Below, in pieces: positions 55,372 through 64,000 of a stretch of 64,000 nt of DNA (its first letter is position 1; the number at the start of each line of letters is the position of its first letter). Made by a program: the position numbers and the translations under genes. The DNA is from Vespula vulgaris (taxonomy: Eukaryota; Arthropoda; Insecta; Hymenoptera; Vespidae). The stretch is from the NCBI RefSeq assembly GCF_905475345.1, contig NC_066598.1, positions 2,802,501 through 2,866,500 of the forward strand, in the 5' to 3' direction. Under the pieces are notes generated by a model that saw only the letters and a program-made list of their open reading frames with translations, searched no databases and was not told the origin of the DNA.

Positions 55372-55517
55372 AGGTAAGTAAACGATACGGATGAAAGAAC
55401 ACAACGAACCGATGACCTCTCACACGTCCATCTTCCTCGCGAGATATTTCACACGCGTACGAGAAAACGATTTATCGCTATTTTCTCCAAAAATAGAAGA
55501 AATCAAGAGAGAAAAAG

Positions 55518-55518
<1 letters not shown>

Positions 55519-55555
<37 letters not shown>
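55519..55555. repeat. (GA)n microsatellite
   Basis: A perfect GA run in purine context. Confidence 0.94.
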
Positions 55556-55559
<4 letters not shown>

Positions 55560-56693
55560 GAAGTATCCTATGTCCACGTGAATATAGCTACGTCCATTAG
55601 ATCGTCTCGACTTAGAAGAGAAAAGGCGACGTATCCGGCTTTTCCTGGACTACCACGCTACTATCAGCATTACCGTTTTAGAAACAACGATTCTTTCAAA
55701 GTTTAAAACGTTCTCGTGGTCCCTTTATTACCTAGGATTTCGTCGTCTCTCTCTTTCTCTCTTTATCTACACATATACACATACATACACACGTGTGTGT
55801 GTATATATATATATATATATCTTTTCCTACCTACGGCAAAAGTACCACGAGAGAAGGTGCTCGTAATAAACGTTCGAATAAAAATACACGAAATAAAGAG
55901 AAAGGGTTCTGAGCTTTCCATGGAGAAAAAGAAAGGGGTAGAAAACTCTAGTTTTCATACTCTTTACAAGGCATCAATAACGTAGTATATTTATATTGAT
56001 AAGCTAAAATATCGAGAGTTTTATTAAACCGTTTTCTAAATACATCATATATATATATATATATTTTGTGTATATTATATTAAATTCATATGTGTGTGTG
56101 TGTGTGTGTTTATATTTAGTTATAGCAATAGTTTCTGTTTATTCAAGATGCATATTTAAGCAGAAGGAAAAATGATAACAAAGTGGCAACAAAGTTTGGA
56201 AAAGTGGAATCCCTGAGGAAAATGTAAAAGAACAATGTTTTATACCAGCCACTCCATTCTTCTTACATTTCATACTTTGGATTATAGATCTCCCTGTTAA
56301 ACTACGACTGTTTCTTTCTAAAGTTGAGCATGAATAAGACGAGTTTGAAAATGAGAGAAATATTCTCTAAACCATATTAATAACTATCTAGAATATAAAG
56401 TAATATTATTTAAATATTTCACAATTATTTGGTAAATTATATCAATTAAAATATATTATCGGCTGTCTTTGTTCATGTCTATGTATTTTTTTTTTTATAT
56501 CTACTGCATATATCTCTCTCTTACTCAACGTATTACACAAATCTTCAAAGAAAAAGAAAGTAAGGAGTGGGAGGGGGGGCAACTAGATACTTTAACGACG
56601 ATTTCTCGCGACGTGTTAGAATTTATGTAAATACTCGTACGAATTTAAAAGCCCATAGAACGCGTTTAACTTCCATTAAAAGAAAAGAAAGAA

Positions 56694-56694
<1 letters not shown>

Positions 56695-56732
<38 letters not shown>
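56695..56732. repeat. (GA)n microsatellite
   Basis: A perfect GA run. Confidence 0.94.
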
Positions 56733-56733
<1 letters not shown>

Positions 56734-57009
56734 AAGAAAGAAAGGAGAAAAAAAAGAGAATATATTCCGTACGGATTCTATACAAAAAGAGAAACGAAAA
56801 GGCAAGCTTTCTAAAAGACTTCGAACGTGTCGCGAATGAAAGGTCCTCTTATCGACCACGATTCTCGAAGCGTTACACAGTCTTGAGTATCGATAACGGA
56901 TCGGAAGAAGGAGACTGCTCTCTTTTTGAAATAAACGAATTTAGGCGAGGTATCGGAAGAGAATCAATCGACAGATCGATACCAACAAGAAAGAGAGAAA
57001 GAAAATTCG

Positions 57010-57143
57010 ATAGTAGTAGTAATAATACTATTAGTAGTAGTAGTTGTAGCAATAGTAATACTAGTAGTAGTGTAGTAATAGAAATAGTAATAGTAGTAGT
57101 AGTAGTAGTAGTAGCAGCAGTAGTACTAGAAGTAGTCGTAGTT
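57010..57143. repeat. (AGT)n trinucleotide array, about 130 bp
   Basis: AGT units with AAT, TGT and AGC interruptions. It is the second AGT array within 2 kb, and both repeat on the plus strand. Confidence 0.94.
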
Positions 57144-57350
57144 TGATAAAAGTCTTCTCGAAAAGTATTCTCCAAGAAGAGTTTTCTCGTATCGGAATCG
57201 ACGAGTTTGCAGCGTCTCGATTTTTCTCTTACGATCTAAAGAACCACTCCCTCTCCTCTTTACCCTTATCGTCGTCAAGGAAAGTCTAAAATATTCATGA
57301 CAATTACAAGAAAAGAAACTCGGAAAGAGGAGGAGAAAGAGATAGGGATA

Positions 57351-57364
57351 GAAAGATAGAGAGA

Positions 57365-57411
<47 letters not shown>
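57351..57411. repeat. (GA)n microsatellite with GATA units
   Basis: GATA-interrupted GA and then a pure GA run. Another GA tract lies at about 57560-57610. Confidence 0.94.
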
Positions 57412-57414
<3 letters not shown>

Positions 57415-59087
57415 GTATAAAGAAAGAGAGCAGCTTGTTCTAAAACTCGATTCGCCGAGTGTAGCCGACAAGCTTCGCCGTTTGTCGGATGTTTCGAGCA
57501 AGTGCTCGAGGCTTCCGGCTAATTTAATATCTGTGAGAGAAGTGAGTTAGGGTACATAAGAGAGAGAGAGAAATAGAGTTGGAGATAGAGAGAGAGAGAG
57601 AGAGAGAGAAGGAAGAGGAGAACCGGACCTTCTCCAACTCTGCGCCATATCGCGAATTGTCACACTCTGCCGCCCAGGAATTTCATCTCGCACATAATTA
57701 ATCTTGGCAATTACGTAGCCGACAAGTATAATTCCGCGACTCCGTAGGTATTCGGAAGCCAACGGTACAACGTTCAGCACTATCCTCGACTCATCCGCAA
57801 ACTCGAGGTTTCCCCATTCTCTCTCTCTCTCTCTCTATTTCAAATATATATACGTATACTTATATATACACACATATATATGTATATATATATATATACA
57901 TATACACACACACATATAGATAGACAGGTCTCTTACAATTGTCGTACAGTCGTATGTTTCCCCGTATACGAAACAACGCTGATGTTGGATCGTCCTGAAT
58001 ACTTGGCGTTTACAGACGACACCTTCAAATTACATCTACCATGTGACTGCCAAACGTATCACCCTCGATTCTAATGTACACCGATGTCTACATCTTGTAT
58101 TTCTATTTATCTTATTGCACGCAATATGTCTGAGAAGATTAATTCATGTTTCGAATAAATTAGAATTAATAAATGAAAACTGAAAAAAAAAGAAAAAAAA
58201 AAGAAAACAAAAAGAAAAGGAGAAGAAGATCACTTGGTTGTAACAATGGAGAAGAGATTGGTTCATCCCTGAATTCCAATTTTATCGACAAGAAAAATCA
58301 ATATCGCATTCTCTTGTAAAGTTTTCCAAGAATTTTCAAATATATGGTTAATAACGTGACCAGGCAAGACGGTTGAGGTAGCTTAATATCGGACATGCCG
58401 GTAATCCAGGATAGTCCTTAGACGTAGAAATGATTTATAGCCGGCGGTAGTATTAGATTCGTAAATAGAATCCCTTTTCTAAGAAGTATATAGATGAAAG
58501 GATGAAAGCGTGCCTTGCATAAGTATAACGTAAACCACTTACTTTGAGAGATTTCGCGAACCCTTTGAGAAAATATTATTAATCTCTACATTTTTCATCT
58601 GTTCTTTTTCATCTTTTCCTTTTTCTTCTTCTTCTTCCTTTTCCTTTTCTTTTTCTTTTCTTTTCTATCGATCGATCTAACCAACTATAATATTCGTTCA
58701 ATTTCAAAATTAAAATCTTTCTAAAGCACATACTCTTGCGTTAGTTCGAGAAAATATCAGTCCAAACATATATTGAGAGATGGGAATTTCAGCTAAAACT
58801 AAGGATTATACAGAGTAAGTATGTGAGAGAGAGAGAGAGAGAGAGATGGAAAGTGTCGGAATCCTTGAAACGATTTCCAACGAACTACGTCGTTTGTTGT
58901 TGTGCAAAACGTAGGAAGCTTCGAATACGGTTCTGCCGAATTGTTTGTAGTATTCGAGTGGTTATGCGGTTCGTCTTACTGTCGGAAGTACGTTCATGTG
59001 GGAGACGTACAGAGTTCGTGGTTATATAATGTCCGAATACGATCATCACCTACTACTAACATGCATAATTGTTGATAATATAGAAAC

Positions 59088-59089
<2 letters not shown>

Positions 59090-59121
<32 letters not shown>
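59090..59121. repeat. (TA)n microsatellite
   Basis: A perfect TA run. Confidence 0.94.
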
Positions 59122-59125
<4 letters not shown>

Positions 59126-59403
59126 CAATTAAAAAATAATAAAATCGATATCACGAATGTAATCGTTTAGAAAAGATCTAAAGTAATTCTTTTTAAGGAA
59201 AATTAAGACTTCGTTCTAAAGAATTTTTGCAGAAAATTTCTTAACGATTTTCTATACGTGCATACACACATGTACGTATATATGTGTATATATACACCTA
59301 TATGAATATTAGAATCTTTCACTGTCGAATAAATCGATATATTCTTCTTATTTTATTATTTTTCATTGAAAGCAGTAAAAGCCACAGAATGTGCACAAAA
59401 AAG

Positions 59404-59448
59404 GAAGTGAAAGAGAGGGGGAGAGAGAGAGAGAGAGAGAGAGAGATT
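59404..59448. repeat. (GA)n microsatellite
   Basis: A GA run with a GGGGA interruption. Confidence 0.93.
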
Positions 59449-60628
59449 CATGTTCCATTCGAGGGGACAGACGTATATCCCGAGCAGAAAATAAAATCTC
59501 CGGGGTAAACCGTTCACGGTGTATTCAAGAACGTTCTCCTCCTCTTTTTCTCTTTCTCTTCTCTCCCTTTCGTCTCATAACTTTTCTCAACCGAAAACGA
59601 CAACTTTCTAGCTCCAAAGCCAAATTCTTCTTCCTCTATCGTTCACCATAAAACATATCATAGCATATCTCTTTCCTTCTCTAACACATACATATGATTC
59701 AACTGACCCACGTAGCACTTAGTTCTCTAAACCAACCGGCAAACTCCGTGAGATGCATTTGAAATGCGACACGTGCTACGGTAAAATTTTCTACGACCGA
59801 ACGTGCAATAGTAAGAGTTTCTCTTTGACTTTACAATTTTGAAGAGTTCCTACGAAAAAAAAAGAAAGAAAAAAAATAATAAAAAAGAAAGAAAATAGGA
59901 GGGAAGTAAGCTTATATAAAAATATTTCAAAGGAAAAAAAAGGAAAGGAAAAGAGATACAGCAAGAGAGAAAGAGAGAGGGGGGGGGGAGGAAGGAAATG
60001 CATCGAGGCGCGAAAATTCTTCGTCAACGCGTCAAAAACTTTTGCCAGGAACGTCCTGACTCGACGAAGTGTGTATCGAGACAACACCGAGAAAAGTTTT
60101 CAGATGAAAAGCTAGCTCGCGAAATTAGTTTGAAACAAGAACTCTCTCTCTCTTTCTCTTTCTCTCTCTCTCTCTCTCACTCTTTGAACTGTTAGACGTA
60201 ATAAACAAAAAAAAAAAAAAACAACAAAAAACAAAAAAGAAAGAGTAATTGATCTTCCATCCACTTAATCTTATTAATTATCTTTGATGAGTATCGAGTG
60301 GTACGTGAAGTATCAGACACCACTGCTAATTGCTATCTTGTTTGGTCTATCGATTTTCAACAGAAAATAATAACTAAAAATATGAATTATTTTTCGACAA
60401 ATAAATTGGCGAGATATACATTTTAATTGCAAAAATAAAAATTATATATATTTTTTTTATAATAATTAAATTGATCTTAAAGACATGATGACTATTTAAA
60501 TCGAAAAAAGAAAATTCATGAAGTACATATATTTGACTTGTTTCATTCTAAAGACGGGAACTAAACGAGGCGTAAAATTCGAGCAAGTTAGATTCGAGCA
60601 CGAAAGGGTTTGGTTTGTTCTTACAACG

Positions 60629-60664
60629 AGAGAGACAGAGACAGAGAGAGACAGAGTGTGAGAA

Positions 60665-60714
<50 letters not shown>
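60629..60714. repeat. (GA)n/(GACA)n array, about 85 bp
   Basis: GAGACA units followed by a GA run of about 45 bp. A (CT)n tract of opposite sense lies about 450 bp upstream (60140-60180). Confidence 0.95.
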
Positions 60715-60715
<1 letters not shown>

Positions 60716-61899
60716 CCGATGTACATGTCGCGATACGATGCGGTGTCGCGGTTGCAGTGGGAATGCATCTTGTCTCTGTATATCCGTGTCCCGATTGCAG
60801 TCGTGGTTCTACTCGATGTCGAGGAATCGTACCTTATAGCCGTGAAGTAATCGAGTAAGGTGATTCCCGTAGGTGGTAGTTAGCTGTTACGAAGAGAAAA
60901 AGAGACAAAAAAGGAAAGAGATAGAAAGACTCGGATTTTCAAACGTCGCTATAGCGAATGAATGAAAATAGCAAAAAAGAAAAAGAATGACGTATACATA
61001 AATCGTGATCAAAATAGAATTACGACAGTACTAACGACAAGTGAAGTTATTAATTTTCAAAAATACTATAAAAATCAAAACGTGAAAAAAATTAATGAAT
61101 GAACGAAATCGTTTCGATGATCGATCGAAGGATATAAGAAGAAGAAGAGGAAAAATATACTTTGTGATTTATACAAATTATACGTCATCAAAGTGATTTT
61201 AAACTTTTCTTTCCCTTATTTCAGGGAAACGCGACGTTTTCGTACGATTTAGATGCGTGTCCTTGCGTCTCTCAGCTTCTTCTTCTTCTTCTTCTTCTTA
61301 TTCTAGCTAGCTCGAATACGTTACAGCGTACAAATTGGCTAGCAAGGACCTTTCTCGATGTCCCTCCTCTCCTTTTCTCTTTCTCTTACCCGAGTATTGC
61401 CAGGAACTGGCACCATAAGTCACAGCTACTCGTTCCACCAACCGGCTTCTCTCTAACACTCGTTCGGGGACGAACGCGTACCTTTGAATTCAATTTCTCG
61501 TAATGGACGATATCAATCCACAAATTTCCAAGTGTTTTTGTCAAACTTTCGAGTTAGTTACGTTTAAAAGGGAAGAAAGAAATTTTCTCGTCGAAAACAA
61601 TGAGAAGCAGGAAAAGAAGAATAAGTAAATAAAATAATAATAATAATAACAACAATAACAATAACAACGACGATGATGAAAAAGATAAGATAATAAAAGA
61701 AAGGAAGAACATTAATTAAAAAATCCCATTTCATTTACCTCGACGTTTCAATTAAATGAAAAATCTAATAAAAATAAAATCCAATTTCGCTAGTGTGAAA
61801 AATCGTATATTTCCTTGAAACATTCCAAAGTTCCTTCGCGCGCCTGCACGTAATGAATCGCAATAAAAACGTAATCATACTTAATACGAAATTAATGGA

Positions 61900-62300
61900 G
61901 TGTACCATCTAAGTTGGGGTGGCGGCATCTTCGCTCGGGACATTCTCAACCGGTGCGATTATCGTCGAGTATTAAAGGGAATCAACGTCGCTCAGGGGCC
62001 AAGAAGCTAGCGGGCTTGAGTCTCGGTGCTCCTAATGTTTGTCTGCCGTGACGTTCGGTGCTATCCAAGCCAGGACTTCCTACTACACAACCTCCTTAAT
62101 GTAACTACACGAACAGGACTCACACTTGGAATGGCGGAACGCGTTTCTACGCGTTACCCCAACACGGACAACAACGGGCAAACGCACACCTAGTATTCTA
62201 GAGAATATCGGTATAATTTAACATAGGGTCGGAGGGAGAGAGAACACACAAGGTACGTTCTAATGGCTAAGGACAAGTCCCTGTTCCTTTCTCTAAAAGC
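61900..62300. other. GC-richer unique block near the CUB1 exon
   Basis: It is non-repetitive and GC-richer than the flanking intron, about 0.55-0.95 kb from the donor of exon 62843-63023. No coding family is recognised in any frame. Its position near a donor in a long intron would suit an intronic regulatory element, but this is inference. Confidence 0.3.
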
Positions 62301-62842
62301 AAGGAACGGACTGGCGCAAATGAAGTCAACCAAGACGCCATTGTCCTTCCACTGTGTAATTTATAATACGAGTTAGTAGTACGTGCTAGTACCTGAGTAA
62401 GAATTTGAATTCGAGAAAGGCGGTAACATACATATACAAGCAAGAATAACCTGTATATACGGTATAGGTACGTGTGAACGTTTACTTTGATTTCCTGCCT
62501 ACTCCAAGTTTCCAACTCCGATTAGCTTGATAATTAATTCAACGAATCGACTCGTTAATTGCTTCCTTCGATCCTTCAAATAAATTCATGAATATGAATC
62601 AAAGGTGGCATTTCCGTTAATATTTTCGTTGATGCTGTCATATCTATGATTACGCCTGTCTAAAATAATTTTATTCGATCATTTTATACGATGATTAACA
62701 TTTGTTTACGAACACTGATTAACGAGTTTAAAGTAAATACGTATATCCAAAACGATATTCGATTTTTAGTCAAAATACCCTTCTCTGTAATATGTAAATT
62801 ATTATAAAATATATCATTTAAATTTCTATGTATCTTACTCAC

Positions 62843-63023
62843 TCGGATCGAACTCTATGTATGTTAAAATGATGAAACGTTAACTCTACTATCTCGTCTG
62901 GTTGACCGGTGAACGTGTAGAGGAGGCAATCGATGTTCGATGGATATCTTCTTGGAAAATAGGGCGTCATAAAAGTGCCACCCTGTGGTCTATCCGCGCT
63001 GCTATACTTGACACATTTGCAAC
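62843..63023 (-). CDS. SOL-1-like CUB-domain protein, internal exon: first half of CUB1
   Basis: This is an internal exon of 181 bp. The acceptor reads TTTACGTTGCAG before 63023, and the donor is CGA|GTGAGT, so the exon ends at 62843. It starts with two bases that finish a split codon, carries 59 full codons and ends with the two bases GA of a codon completed by the next exon. Visible CUB features are C1 in CKCVKYS (residues 1-7), GGTFMTPYFPRRYPSNIDC (residues 14-32, with C2 at 32), the beta-strand stretch LLYTF, and EIVELTFHHFNIH (residues 43-55). CUB domains are extracellular beta-sandwiches that bind protein partners. In the SOL-1/Neto families they modulate ionotropic glutamate receptors at synapses. 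The exon's phase fits exon 29187-29401 exactly, which completes the domain. No signal peptide is present, so the start codon is in an upstream exon outside the window. The CUB call is firm. The SOL-1 assignment rests on recognising the CUB-linker-CUB pattern, and a Neto-like protein remains possible. Confidence 0.93.
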
Positions 63024-63310
63024 CTGCAACGTAAACAAATAAATATATTTCAACGACGATCATAATCGATTATAAATATTTCATACGTTATTATATAATC
63101 ATTTTTTTTCATCTGATAATATTCAACTATTCCTAGTAATGAAATTCGCCATCTTGCAGAACAAGATCCCTCTCGCAAAACTTTACTTATTTCCAAAATG
63201 AACTTGCCATCCTTGATATCGATCTCTTAGCGGTCTCGTTCTTGTATCAATTTCGTAGAATTAAATTAAACTTTGAATTTTTCGTAAAATGAACGATCTC
63301 TGCTATAGAC

Positions 63311-63333
63311 AAAGAGAGAGAGAGAGAGAGAGA
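63311..63333. repeat. (GA)n microsatellite
   Basis: A short GA run in the upstream intron. Confidence 0.9.
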
Positions 63334-63698
63334 TAGTTAATTGATAAACCAAATTTACTAACATCACTTTGATAGTGTATCACTTAAAAACAAAAAAAGA
63401 AAGAAAGAAATAAAAATATTTTACACACAACGTATAAAAAAAGGAAAAAACAAAGCAAAAAACGTTTCTCGAACATGTACATGAAAATATACGTGCGATC
63501 TTTCGTTTCCTTTACTGTTTCTTTATTTTCTAACGAAGGCGAATGAAAGGCGAATGATTAAACGAGTCTATAATTTATGGCATGGTCGAGCTTCCCACGA
63601 AACACACGAGTCCTCGTTATCCATCAACAGGCCACAGCACGCGCGAGGACAGGGAAAATTTAATTTCCTGTTTTTCAATTAACTTCTGTGTTAGTCCG

Positions 63699-63700
<2 letters not shown>

Positions 63701-63731
<31 letters not shown>

Positions 63732-63735
63732 TCTC
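63701..63735. repeat. (CT)n microsatellite
   Basis: A CT run in the upstream intron. Confidence 0.92.
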
Positions 63736-64000
63736 TGTATCCTATAGAGAATATAATAGTCATTGCTAGAATATGAAAATTTAAATACTCTTATGGTTAA
63801 ATGACAAGCTACGACTTAAATGATTTCAACAATATTACATCTTCTTCGTCTGTATCTAATTTAGACAATTTTTACGTTAACATACGTGCGATATAAAATT
63901 TTCATACAGCAACGTTGAAAAAATCGATAGGTTCAGACGGAGAATGAAGTCGAGATATCGGAAAATTTATACAAAATTTTATGGTATTTTAATACCAGTA

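Larger units (their letters stand above)
63024..64000 (-). other. 3' end of the intron upstream of the CUB1 exon
   Basis: This is sense-strand intron sequence ending in ...TTTACGTTGCAG at 63024. The next exon upstream must end one base into a codon (phase 1). No exon with a matching donor was seen up to the right edge. The stretch includes a (GA)n tract near 63311-63333 and a (CT)n tract near 63701-63735. The rest is unique AT-rich sequence. Confidence 0.75.

Noticed and set aside
62267..62515. Minus-strand open frame near the CUB1 exon
   Set aside because: Its composition is not CUB-like or otherwise familiar, and the neighbouring exons already join in frame without it.
63590..63690. Short Cys-rich minus-strand reading upstream of the CUB1 exon
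   Set aside because: The preceding AG has a purine-rich rather than pyrimidine-rich tract and there is no good donor. The stretch ends in a stop codon.

Overview
The window is animal nuclear DNA. It is AT-rich, CpG is not obviously depleted, and it is crowded with (GA)n/(CT)n, (TA)n, (GATA)n and (CGAA)n microsatellites. The codon style, splice sites, giant introns and microsatellite load suggest an insect, most likely an aculeate hymenopteran (wasp, bee or ant). That assignment is inference from sequence texture and from the family of the one gene found. There is no bacterial, phage, organellar, CRISPR or operon-like organisation.

One protein-coding gene can be supported. It lies on the minus strand and spans the whole window. 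Three internal exons are visible: 62843-63023, 29187-29401 and 88-244. Their splice phases interlock exactly (2 bases + 59 codons + 2 bases; 1 + 71 + 1; 2 + 51 + 2), giving about 184 continuous residues. The first two exons together make one complete CUB domain with the usual four cysteines. The third carries the linker and the first half of a second CUB domain. The linker-CUB arrangement resembles the multi-CUB SOL-1 (suppressor of lurcher protein 1)-like family, which are neuronal ionotropic glutamate receptor auxiliary proteins. The related Neto-type proteins are the main alternative. The signal peptide lies in exons beyond the right edge. The rest of CUB2, any further CUB domains and any membrane anchor lie beyond the left edge.

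The rest is intron: the 3' end of an upstream intron (63024-64000), a 33.4-kb intron (29402-62842), a 28.9-kb intron (245-29186) and the first bases of the next intron (1-87). The introns hold dozens of simple repeats, one small inverted-repeat element resembling a MITE (about 32694-32799), and two direct copies of a composite dispersed repeat (about 20205-21880 and 52625-54470). That repeat is built of a 50-bp minisatellite, an AT-rich block with a period of about 130 bp, and a pair of inverted arms. The two copies sit in the two giant introns and so bracket the middle CUB exon. Between repeats are unique stretches, a few GC-richer than their surroundings, in which no gene could be recognised. 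No tRNA, rRNA, nested gene or promoter could be supported.
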